A stretch of 64,000 nt of DNA from Alopecurus myosuroides (taxonomy: Eukaryota; Streptophyta; Magnoliopsida; Poales; Poaceae). The position numbers and the translations under genes were made by a program. Numbering within the stretch: position 1 is the first letter of the stretch; every line of letters begins with the position of its first letter. Below are positions 31,419 through 41,091 of this stretch, piece after piece. The notes below the pieces were generated by a model that was given only the letters and a program-made list of their open reading frames with translations, had not been told where the DNA came from and made no database searches. The stretch is taken from assembly GCA_028641055.1 (NCBI GenBank), contig CM054058.1:240484187-240548186 (forward strand). The letters are read 5' to 3'.

Positions 31419-31946
31419 TCATAGGTTTGAACTTTTAGGCTTACTATCCTCATCAAATAAATTCTCAGGAACAATCCAATCAAAATTCTTTTCTTGGGCT
31501 TCATGCAGTGCTACCAATTTAAACGGGATTGGTATTTTCTCCTCCTTTTCATTTTTAGATTCGGTTTTTTCAAGAGCACCAACAATATCTACACACGAGC
31601 CTATCATATTGAAATGATCAAAGACTTTTCTAGCTTCTATAGCAACATCTCCAAATTCTTTAAGCATGGTTTCTAAGATACAGTTCCTTTTCTCAATATC
31701 TTCAATGTTATTCAAGTTGAGGAACATATGTTGCAGTATGGGATGGAGGTTAACAAACCTAGATTCTAACATGTGAATTAAAGAAGTTGCAATAGTTTCA
31801 TAATTTGGAGCAAGTTCTACTATGGATTTTTCCTCAAAGTTATCATGCTTAATGACATGATTAAAGAATTCTTTAATGGTATCCTTTCCAAGTATAGAAC
31901 CACTACCAACTGGAAGGTCTTTCAGGGTAAATTTAGGGAACAACAT
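31419..31946 (-). CDS. RT4 ORF, unknown product (175 aa)
   Basis: Intact from the ATG at 31946; the frame is open further upstream but only from a TTG. The protein is mostly helical and charged (PNYETIATSLIHMLESRF..., KEEKIPIPF...), with no zinc knuckle, protease or polymerase motif and no clear membrane segment. It occupies the place where RT6 has its gag-like ORF and RT7 its repeat ORF, just before the shared non-coding block. It might be a diverged structural protein. No family recognised. Confidence 0.5.
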   Translation of the reverse strand: MLFPKFTLKDLPVGSGSILGKDTIKEFFNHVIKHDNFEEKSIVELAPNYETIATSLIHMLESRFVNLHPILQHMFLNLNNIEDIEKRNCILETMLKEFGDVAIEARKVFDHFNMIGSCVDIVGALEKTESKNEKEEKIPIPFKLVALHEAQEKNFDWIVPENLFDEDSKPKSSNL

Positions 31947-32111
31947 GATGAAAGATAACAACGAGGTAACAAAAGTAACAACTAGAATAAGAACTATTTT
32001 TGTGTTTTTGATAAAGAGAAGCAAACAAGACAAAATAAAATAAACTAAGCAAAACAAAAACAAAGTAAAGAGATTGGAAGTGAGAGACCCCCCTTGCAGA
32101 AATTCTCTTCC

Positions 32112-32129
32112 TCCCCGGCAACGGCGTCA
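32112..32129 (-). other. Second primer-binding-site copy of RT4
   Basis: TGACGCCGTTGCCGGGGA, one mismatch to the tRNA-Asp type site, but 85 bp inside the LTR end. The proximal copy (32187-32204) is more diverged. The two copies look like a 75-bp duplication of the LTR/leader boundary: both are followed, reading away from the element interior, by AGAAAAATG on the plus strand. Confidence 0.65.
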
Positions 32130-32186
32130 GAAAAATGTTTCTGCCAGAGTGGACGAGGGAGTGGTTGCTTCTTGATGAGTTTGAGA

Positions 32187-32204
32187 TCCCCGACAACAGT
32201 GCCA
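32187..32204 (-). other. Proximal primer-binding site of RT4
   Basis: TGGCACTGTTGTCGGGGA, three transition-type differences from the tRNA-Asp type site, 10 bp from the LTR end at 32215. Confidence 0.65.
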
Positions 32205-32214
32205 GAAAAATGCT

Positions 32215-32579
32215 TGATGTGTGTGAACACACGTTCGTTGGGAGACCCCAAGATGAAGGTATGAAGAGTGCAGCAGCAAGTTTCCCTCGGAAACAAACCA
32301 AGGTTGAATCGACCAGTAGGAGGAAGGAGTAACTTCAGAAGGTTGATGCAGCTGAGATGGCAGGGCGCACTACCGGTTCAGAAGCAACGTGCAACCTACA
32401 CAACGCAAATAATTCACTTTGCCCCAACGAAGCAGTGAGATTGTCAATCTCACCGGTTTTGCTGATAACAAAGAGGTTAAATATATGGTGTGGAAAACAA
32501 TATGAAAACATGAGCAGCAGTGTGAAAACAGTGGAAGCAGTGTGTGTATTATCAGTATGAGAAAATGGACCGGGCTCCA
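32215..32579 (-). repeat. 5' LTR of RT4, first part
   Basis: TGATGTGTGTGAACAC start, partner of 6801. Interrupted at 32579 by the solo LTR RT8. Confidence 0.8.
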
Positions 32580-34159
32580 TGATGGGAGATGCTTGCTCTC
32601 ATTGGTAAACCCCAAGAGGAAGGTTGTAAAGAGTGTAGTGGCAAGTTTTCCCTCGGTAAGAAACCAAGGTTTAATCGACCAGTAGGAGGAAGGAGTAACT
32701 TCAGAAGGTTGAAGCAGCTAAGATGGCAGGGCGCACTACCGGTTCAGAAGCAACATGGAACCTACACAACACAATCAAATCACTCTACCCCAACGAAGAA
32801 ATGAGGTTGTCAATCTCACCGGTTTTGCTGAACACAAACAGGTTAAACATATGGTGTGGAAAACAGTATGAAAGCAGTCATAACAGTATGAAAGCAGTAG
32901 GTGTTTTATCAGTATGAGGAAAAACAAGCGGGGTCCACAGTTCACTAGTGGTGTCTCTCCGTGAAAGATAAATAACATGTGTGGTGAACAAATTATAGCT
33001 GGGCAATTGATAGAAATTAAGGCTGCACCGTAGTGCATATGCAAGACATAAAAATTACTATGTGATTCATGCGGGCATTACAACAAAATACATAGACCGT
33101 CATCCAAATGCATCTATGTCTAGTAATCCACCCTCCGAATATCATCCGAACAAACGTTGGGTATTAAGTTGCTAGCAACAGATTATCGCCGTAAGCAAAG
33201 TGTGTAATGTAAACAATGTAAACTAGCTAAACACCATTGTTTTCTCCCTAATGGCAATAGCATAGCCTCCATCCGTCACGTTTATGTCACTCGAGCACAG
33301 ATGCAAAGGAGGCATGAACCCACTATCGAGCATAAATACTCCCTATTGGAGTAACTAGCATCTACTTGGCTAGAGCATCTACTAATTACTGAGAGCATGC
33401 AAGATCATAAATAACATATGCATGAAGATAACATGATAAATTGATAATCAGAAGACATAGCATTCAATATTCATCAGATCCCAGCAAACACAACATGTAG
33501 CATTACATAAAGATGATCTCGATCATGTGAGGCAGCTCACGAGATCTAAACATGAGGTACAAAGTGGAGAGAACAACCATCTAGCTACTGCTATGGACCC
33601 GTAGTACAGGGATGAACTACTCAAACATCACTTTGGAGGAGGGCATGGTGGTGTTGACCCCTCCGGTGATGAATTCCCCTCCCAACAGGGTGCCGAGGAG
33701 AGCTCTAGAACCCTCTCGATCTCGGGATGACGATGACGGCGGCCTCGGGTGTTTTTCGGGACGAAGTGGTATATATTTAGGGTTTACGTCTCGGGGGGTA
33801 TAAACAGGCGAAAGGGTAAAGGTGGCGGAGGCCTGGGGTCCCCACACCACCCCATGGTACGGCTAGGGGGCGCGCCGCCCTATGGTGTGGGCCCCCTGTG
33901 GACCCCCTCAGGGTCTCTTCAGGATTCCGTGGAACCTTCGGGAATTCTAGGACCTTCCGACTTCAAATTTTCCAATTCCGAGAATATTTTCAGAACAACT
34001 TTTCTGAAACTAAAAACAACAGAAAATAGGGAACTGGCTCTGTGGCATCTTGTTAATAGGTTAGTACGGAAAATCGATAAAAATGACATAAATTGTATAG
34101 AAAACATGTGGGAAACAATATGGAACATCAGAAATTAAGGATACGTTTATGACGTATCA
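32580..34159 (-). mobile_element. RT8: solo LTR of an Athila-like element
   Basis: 1580 bp, TGATGGGAGATGC...GACGTATCA, no internal region, flanked by CTCCA (32575-32579) and GTCCA (34160-34164). The RT4 LTR resumes directly after it (GTCCACGGTTCACTAG, compare 7176). A TATA-like GTTTATACC (minus) lies near 33798. Produced by recombination between the two LTRs of an element once inserted in RT4. Confidence 0.85.
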
Positions 34160-34164
34160 GTCCA

Positions 34165-35369
34165 CGGTTCACTAGAGGTGCCTCTCCATAAAAGATAGCT
34201 AACATGTGTGGTAAACAAATTACAGTTGGACAATTGACAGATAGAAAACATGCATGACATAAATATTACTATGAGATTCATGCGGACATTACAACAAAAT
34301 ACATAGATCGTCATCCAATTGCATCTATGACTAATAATCCACCCTTTGAATATCATCCAAACAAACATTGGGTATTAAGTTGCAAGCAACGGATAATCGC
34401 AGTAAGCAAAGTGTGTAATGTAAACAATGTAAACGAAGTAAACATCGTTGTTTTCTCCCTAATGGCAACAACACATCCTCCATCCGGCACGTTTCTGTCA
34501 CTCAAGCACAGATGCAACGGAGGCATGAACCCACTATCGAGCATAAATACCCCCTCTTGGAGTCACTAGCATCTACTTGGCCAGGGCATCTACTAACAAT
34601 GGAGAGAATGCAAGATCATAAATAACATACACATGAAGATAACATGATAGATTGATAATCAACAAACATAGCATTCAATAATCATCGGATCCCAGCAAAC
34701 ACAACATGTAGCATTACAAATAGATGATCTCGGTCATGTGAGTCAGCTCACGAGATCTAAACATGAGGCATAAAGTGGAGAGTACAAGCATCTACCTACT
34801 TCTATGGACCTGTAGTCCAAGTATGAACAACTCACGCATCACTATGAAGGCGGGCATGGTGGTGTAGACCCCTCCGGTGATGAGTTCCCCTCCCGGCAGG
34901 GTGCCGGGGAGAGCTCCAGAACCCTCCCGATCTCGTGTTGACGATGACGGCGGCCTCGGGTGTTTCTCGGGACGAAGTGGTATATTTTTTTAGGGTTGAT
35001 GTATCAGGAGAATAAATAAGTGAAAGGGCGATGGCGGTGGACGCCCGAGGGGCCCACACCACCCCCGACGCGGCCAGGGGGCACGCCGCCCTATGGTGTG
35101 GCCCCCTCCGGGCCTCTTCGGGACTCCGTGGAACCTTCGGGAATTCTAAGACTTCTGAACTTTGAATTTTCCAATTCCGAGAATATTTCGAGAAAAACTT
35201 TTTTGAAACTAAAAATAGCAGAAAACATGGAACTGGCTCTGTGGCAACTTGTCAATAGGTCAGTCCTGGAAATCGATAAAAATGACATAAATTGTAAGGA
35301 AAACATGTAGCATATGGCATGAAAACAACATGGAACGTCAGAAATTATAGATACGTTTATGATGTATCA
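34165..35369 (-). repeat. 5' LTR of RT4, second part
   Basis: Continues from 32579 and ends TATGATGTATCA at 35369, followed by the TCGTG duplication. Here the LTR keeps the uninterrupted GCAAGATCATAAATAACATACAC (split for length) site where RT5 and RT7 entered the other copy. Confidence 0.8.
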
Positions 35370-35374
35370 TCGTG

Positions 35375-35567
35375 TTGGGCAAACTCTGCACCCACATTGT
35401 AACAGTCTGGTTGGATGTCATATTCGGCAAAGAGGAGAACTTCCACCGCATGCCCATCTGGTTCGAGGTGGTGAACCACCAGAGCGCCAACCACGCCATC
35501 TTCGGTCGGCCCGCCTTGACCAAGTTCATGGCGGTCCCGCACTACGCCTACCTGAAGATGAAGCTAC
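35375..35567 (+). pseudogene. RT3: protease C-terminus / start of reverse transcriptase linker
   Basis: Resumes the RT3 frame cut at 6800. Reads through 'IWFEVV' and 'HAIFGRPALTKFMAVPHYAYLKMK', the block that joins protease to reverse transcriptase in Tat elements; the RT10 counterpart is 'ALFGRPAYAKFMARPCYVYLQLK'. RT9 begins at 35568, so the polymerase of RT3 is not in the window. Confidence 0.75.
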
Positions 35568-36931
35568 TGATGACCCACAAATATAGGGGATCGCAACAGT
35601 CTTCGAGGGAAGTAAAACCCAAATTTATTGATTCGACACAAGGGGAGCCAAAGAATATTTGTGAGCCTTAAAAAGTGAGTTGTAAATTCACCTGAACCTG
35701 AAAGTACTTTTGTTCGCAGTGGTTTATCAGTAGTAATAGTTTTATAGTAACAGCAGTAGTGAAATAATAGCAGCAGTGGAATGAAAACATCAGCAACAGT
35801 AGTGTTAGAAGTAAACAACGGGATTAAATACTGTAGGCATAGGGATGGATGAACGGGCTTTGCATGGATAAGAAAGTTCTAATAATGATCATGTCAGGGG
35901 CATTGCAGATAAATAAGATAAAGTATCCAAGCACTAAGTAACCATAGGCATGTGTTTCGTAAATAGTCGTACGTGCTCGCAATGAGAACTTACAATATTT
36001 TGTCCTACCAGCCCGTTTTCAGCGGGGCCTCAAGGGAACTACTGGTAATTAAGGTGTTCCTTTTTATAGAACACCAGAGCAAACCATTAACACTCCGTGA
36101 ACACATGTGATCCTCACATCGCAGTCATCCCCTCCGGTTGTCCCAATTTCTGTCACTTCGGGGCCTCGGGTTTTGGACAACGATATGTGTAAACAACGTG
36201 CAGGTATGATCAATAACCAATAATTATCATCGTGATTCAATAACATGTTCAGATCTGAGATCATGGCACTCGGGCCCAAAGTGGCAAGAATTAAGCATAA
36301 CAAGTTGCAACAATGTCAATAGCACTAATAGAGGATACTAGGAACTATGCCCTAACAATCACGACATTATTACATGAACGATCTCATCCAATCCCTAGCA
36401 TCCCCTTTAGCCTATAGCGGGGATTACTCACACATGGATGGGGGAAACATGGATGGTCGATGGAGAGGTGTTGGTGATGACGATGGCGATGATCTCCTCC
36501 ACTTCCTCGTCCCGGCAGGGTGCCAGAACGGGAACTTCTGATCCTCGAATCGAGGTTCGGGATGGTGGCGGCGCTCTGTTGTGTTTCTGTGGAATATGAC
36601 GTACCCCCTTGTGTTTTAGGGTTGGAGGCTACTTCTAGTCGAAAGGGGAGTCCGAGGGGGGGTCCTGGGGGCCCACACCCTATGCTAGCGTGGCCGGGGG
36701 GAATCCGCGCCACTGTGGCCCCTCTCCTGGCCCCCTTCTGGCTCCCGGGGTCTTCCGGGGCTCTTTTCTGGGCATTTTCCTGAAAGTTGATTTTTCTGCA
36801 TGAAAACGAGACACCAAAGTAATTTTGCTGAAAACAGCGTTAGTCCGTGATAGTTGTATCCAAAACACACAAGTTTAGAGGAAAACAATAAGAAAAGTGT
36901 TCGGAAAAGGAGATACGTTTTCGACGTATCA
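35568..36931 (-). repeat. 3' LTR of RT9
   Basis: 1364 bp, TGATGACCCACAA...TTTTCGACGTATCA. Same start as 43778 and the same central block (GGAACTACTGGTAATT at 36030-36050) where RT10 entered the other copy. Confidence 0.85.
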
Positions 36932-39109
36932 ACTCCCCCCAAGCTTAGCTTATTGCTTGTCCTCAAGCAATTCAGTGACAACTGAGTGCGATAAAATACT
37001 TTTAGGAACACATTTGTTTCATATGATGTAAATATACTCATCATGTGATCAAATACTTAATTATGCTCATGATAAGATACATGCAAGATACTGACACTTA
37101 ATAGCTTTGCAAACCATGAAGAGATAACAACATATTAATAATAAACAACACGAAACATAACTATTTGCAAGATTGAAATATTCATAATAGGATCTGACAA
37201 AGTGGTATCTCGCTTTCCCTTAAATGTGGGGCAAAACATAAATGCCAGGGCACCTCTGAAGTTCAAGGGAAGACTAGAAGTAAAGATATCAAAGATACAA
37301 GTATCAAAATTATACCGCAATCAATCGTACTTTGGGACAAACACATCACACTAAGAATGATAACTATGCTCTCAAGAAAGTGCTCCAAGAATATGGCGGA
37401 GACTCAAAATAAAAGTAAAAGAAAGGCCCTTCGCAGAGGGAAGCATTGATCACTCATGTGCTAGAGCTTTTTATTTTATTAAACAGAGGTATTGAAAACA
37501 TTTTGAGAGAGGTGTATGCTTATGTCAACGAATGGTAAACAGACAATACAGTACGTCACAAGTCAACTGGATTCACAAGAGCGTCTCCCATGGTGAAGGA
37601 CGCAACTGGTGTAGAAGTTCATCCCTCTTTCTCTTTTGTTTACACAATTATGCTTTGACTGATAAATCAGGGGCAAAAAGAGTGAACAGAATTTGTGTGT
37701 ATTAATTTGGAGCTGGGCACCCCGCTGCCAGCTCTTTTATCATTTGGATAAGCGGATGAAGCCACTAGTCCCATGTGTGAAATCCAATCAACAAGTGAGA
37801 TACATATTCTCTATTTACGTCCTCATGAGCTAAAACAGGGGCACAAAAGAGGAATAATTTTAAGCAGGTTTTAAAGGTAGCACATGAGCAATTTACTTGG
37901 AGTGGCGGTTTAATACCACATATAGGTAGGTATGGTGGACACATTTGGCAAACTTTGGTTTTCAGGGATTTGGATGCACGAGTAGAGCTCATACTCAGTA
38001 CAGGTGAAGGCTAGCAGTAGACAGTGAGCGACAATCAAGAGAGCAAAAACTATCATAATCATGTTTACGACAAGGTAAAATTAACCGAGGCATAAAATTG
38101 ATAGTAGAACTCTGAGGCAAAATAAATCATCGAGGCTTATTGACTTTTTGTTTTTAGTCTTAGCATGCGTGAGTATGTGCCAAGTCGATTCAAATGAAAC
38201 AATCAGAGGAGGCTACCACAATATCATACCCTTCTATGAATAGAACAATGCGAACAAATATTTATATGACATGTCATTTACTATTAATAAATTGGAACTA
38301 AACATGAGAGAGCATGAACTATTAAGCAGCCATTAAGTCACATATATCTTATACGAACAAACTAAGCATGCTCACATAGATGGATATATGTACAAAAATG
38401 AAAGCAAATAGAATTCATACCAGCCTCTCACCACAACTTGAATTGTCGTATATCATCATTATTGCTCTTCACTTGTGGCTTGAATAATATATAATGAAAA
38501 CCAAGCTCCAATGGAATCACGGACTACTATTGAACTCTACAACAAACTTTACAAAACCAAAGACGAACAACAAATATTTTTGGGTTTTTCAATTAAAGCA
38601 CGAACAAAAAGAGAGCAAGCAAACAAAGCAAAAAAAATTGGGTTTTCAAAATGAAACAAGAACCAAAGAAAGCAAACAAACAAACCAAACAAAAATATTT
38701 TTGGGTTTTTGAATATTAAACTGCAACTAAAAGATAAAGCAAACCAAATAAAGAAAACTAAAGAAGAAAACAAAGAGAAACAACAGAAATCTTTTTGGTC
38801 TTTTTGTGTTTTGAAAGCGAAAACAAAACAATAAAAACAAAAGAAGCGAAAGAAACAAAAAACAAACAAAAGAAACAAAGAGAAAACATGGATATATAAA
38901 GAACCGACTGAACATGATATATAAATGAGTGTGATGTCGGTATACCTCCCCCCCAAGCTTAGGCTTTTCGCCTAAGTGGAGATCAATCACCAAGGGGCCC
39001 AAGAGGTGCCTCCCCCGTAATACGCCGAGGAGTAAGCCTCCCCCTGATATGTGCTCGAGGATGCGTCGGTGTACTGCGTGTTGTGGTCCTCGGGAGGCGC
39101 GTCTCGCCT
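36932..39109 (-). other. Non-coding 3' region of RT9
   Basis: Polypurine tract CTCCCCCCAAGCTT (plus strand) at 36933-36946; then 2 kb non-coding related to the block of RT4, RT6 and RT7 (shared words such as TTTTATTTTATTAAACAGAGG at 37470). Degenerate A-rich repeats with GGGTTTTT cores at about 38582, 38640 and 38703. A second tract copy, CTCCCCCCCAAGCTT, lies at 38946-38960. Confidence 0.65.
38946..38960 (-). other. Internal polypurine-tract copy, RT9
   Basis: CTCCCCCCCAAGCTT, the LTR-proximal tract plus one C, 2.0 kb away from it and just downstream of the ORF at 39110-40099. Confidence 0.7.
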
Positions 39110-40099
39110 CTAATGCTGTCGGTCAAACTCCATGGTGCTCAGATGCTCGTCTACTTGCTCCTTGGAGAGCGACCATGGTGACCTGTCAATCTTAAATAAT
39201 ACAGGCCGCGGCAAAGTAACTTTCCGCTCTTCTCCATCCATATACAAAACTCTATATATTAAACGTTCATTAGTAGAGTTAGAAGTGACAAACTGATGGG
39301 ATTTTATAGCGGCAAGGTTAAGCCTATGTGGAGCAATACTTTCATCATTAGGATCAATGGAAACATGCAAAGCGGTTGCGACACGTGTAGCAATAATGCC
39401 ACCAAAAATAGGCCCAGCAGCAGCAAGGCGGCGTGCAACAAGTGCACCAAGGTTATACTTTGTGCTACGGTTCAGTGCAGCATTAATAAAAGCAAGGTGA
39501 TAATTAGAAACATTACTAGTGTTATCCCTACCAAGAATACTAGTACCAATATAGTAAGTAAAGTATCTAAGAGCAGGAAGTTGAATGTTCCTTATCTTTC
39601 CACGCTGGGATGAGCGACCGTCATCGTTGGTGATCTCTCGGTAGATCCCCTGGAGGTCTACTGGTCTATCTTGAATCCTGCTTTCCATCCCAGTGGAGTT
39701 GATACCTATAATAGCACAAAATTCCACCAAGGACAAAGACACAGAATTACTATATAATTTGAATGTAACAGTTGGACCATATTGAGTGTTCTGAAATTTA
39801 AAGCTCTTAACAAAAGCTTTTGTGAGTGTGGCATACTGAGAGCTTTCATCCTCCATAAAGTTGGTGAGACCAACTCTCTCAACAAGCATATGAAAATCAT
39901 CTAAAAGACCTGCATTTCTTAAAAATGTATGACAACGAAAGCTAGATGGGTAAATGATACCATCATCTTCTGCATCATTAATAGTTGACGCCATAACGTC
40001 TTCATTATATGATGGCCTTGCTAAAGTAGACGAGCGTGATGGCCTGGTCCTTCTAGGAGCATCACTCCTAAATATCTTACCAAAGTTGTAACTATCCAT
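39110..40099 (-). CDS. ATHILA ORF-1-like protein of RT9 (329 aa)
   Basis: Intact frame from the ATG at 40099; upstream codons are open only from a TTG and lie before a TTTCAG acceptor (AG at 40102-40103). Residues 1-60 are basic and disordered (RRTRPSRSS). Then follows the pattern of the ATHILA ORF-1 family (PF03078): 'LRNAGLLDDFHMLVERVGL', 'ATLTKAFVKSFKF', 'VTFKLYSNSVSLSLVEFCAIIGI'. The family occurs as an extra gene of Athila elements and resembles plant host and transposon proteins; the biochemical role is unknown. It is on the same strand as gag, follows the missing polymerase region and precedes the internal polypurine copy. It is the only undamaged gene of RT9, which is notable beside the broken gag. 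Confidence 0.65.
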   Translation of the reverse strand: MDSYNFGKIFRSDAPRRTRPSRSSTLARPSYNEDVMASTINDAEDDGIIYPSSFRCHTFLRNAGLLDDFHMLVERVGLTNFMEDESSQYATLTKAFVKSFKFQNTQYGPTVTFKLYSNSVSLSLVEFCAIIGINSTGMESRIQDRPVDLQGIYREITNDDGRSSQRGKIRNIQLPALRYFTYYIGTSILGRDNTSNVSNYHLAFINAALNRSTKYNLGALVARRLAAAGPIFGGIIATRVATALHVSIDPNDESIAPHRLNLAAIKSHQFVTSNSTNERLIYRVLYMDGEERKVTLPRPVLFKIDRSPWSLSKEQVDEHLSTMEFDRQH

Positions 40100-40100
40100 C

Positions 40101-40323
40101 CCTGAAATTTTTCTACAATCATCATAAAAATTAATTTCAAGCAACTATAAGGTGGAAATTACCATAGGGACTTATATGAGAGCTAAACATACATCAAAAC
40201 TATATTATTTATACTCAAATCAAGCATGCAAACTCACATAAGATGTCACCTAGAGTACCAAAATACTCAAGAAATACTTCACTAAACAAAATTCTACTTG
40301 GATCATCGGAGGAGTCACATACC
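40101..40323 (-). other. Predicted 5' UTR intron before the RT9 ORF-1-like gene
   Basis: Donor CCG|GTATGTG (GT at 40321-40322) and acceptor TTTCAG|GG (AG at 40102-40103), two bases before the ATG at 40099. The upstream sequence (40324-40470, minus) is pyrimidine-rich and leader-like; a TATA-like TATAATATAT lies near 40585. Suggests a transcript of its own or a spliced subgenomic RNA. Confidence 0.4.
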
Positions 40324-41091
40324 GGAGAGAAAATGCACCAAATTTCAGCACAAAAGATGGGCTGAGCAAAGAGATCGAGAAATTTCGAGGAAGAACAGCA
40401 AGAACTCAGGTTCCAGGAAATGTGTTGAGTTTGGAAGGTGAGAGAGGGAACTTTGGCAGGGGAGAGAGTTAGTGGGGGGCCATGGGGGCCCACACCATGG
40501 GCCGGCCCCACCCTGGGGTGTGCCTTCCTGGTGGGTCCCCCTGGGGTCTCCTAGGTGGCTTTCTGCCTCATTTTTTACGTAAAAATATATTATAATTTTT
40601 CTGGAATTTTTCGAGAAACTTTATTTTTGAGGTATTTCCAGAATTTTAATAATTAATAAAAACCGGGAAAACTAAAGTGAAAACGTGGAAAACAAAACCA
40701 AAACCAGGACTACAAAGGTTCTGACACTCCAATGAAAGAATAACCAAAGGAAACAACGGTGGTAGTGGTGAAAACAAAAGTATGGGTGGTGAAAACATGC
40801 ATAACCTCAGTAAACAGGGTGAAAAATTAGCAAAACATGCATAAGGATGGTGGAAAACATGATTGCACTCAAGTAATAATGTGATAACAGAAGGAAACAT
40901 GGTGAAAACAATATGCGGAAGGTGAAAACATAGTGAAAACATTGCCCATTTCATTTAAAATCATTTTGTTAACAAGGGTGATCAAGTCTTGCTACCAAAA
41001 TAATTTTATATGAAACAAAACTTTGTTTCTCACTAAATAATTATGTTACCTAAACCTTGATAGGCATAGTACCAATCATAACAATTTCATA
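40324..41091 (-). other. RT9 region upstream of the ORF-1-like gene
   Basis: Non-coding. Contains a GC-rich block (GGGCCCACACCATGGGCC near 40486-40503) resembling LTR U3 sequence of this element group, and AT-rich repeats of GGTGAAAACA (40760-40930). Reverse transcriptase and integrase would be expected here but are absent. Confidence 0.5.

Larger units (their letters stand above)
6801..35369 (-). mobile_element. RT4: non-autonomous Athila-like Gypsy element, heavily interrupted
   Basis: The ends are defined by TGATG at 6801, GTATCA at 35369 and a perfect TCGTG duplication. Minus orientation follows from the primer sites (32112-32204) and the polypurine tract at 28774-28787. Its own parts are the 3' LTR (6801-7620 plus 27994-28773), the internal region (28774-32214) and the 5' LTR (32215-32579 plus 34165-35369); the rest is RT5, RT6, RT7 and RT8. 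The internal region is only about 3.4 kb, with one 175-codon ORF and no gag, protease, polymerase or integrase that I can recognise. It is therefore a large retrotransposon derivative that needs enzymes from elsewhere. Confidence 0.85.

Noticed and set aside
32580..34159. Possibility that RT8 is a truncated full element rather than a solo LTR
   Set aside because: Both TG and CA ends and near-matching 5-bp flanks are present, and RT4 LTR sequence continues directly on each side.
38549..39002. Minus-strand frames rich in Phe/Cys/Leu (possible membrane protein)
   Set aside because: They read through A-rich degenerate repeats; composition explains the hydrophobicity.
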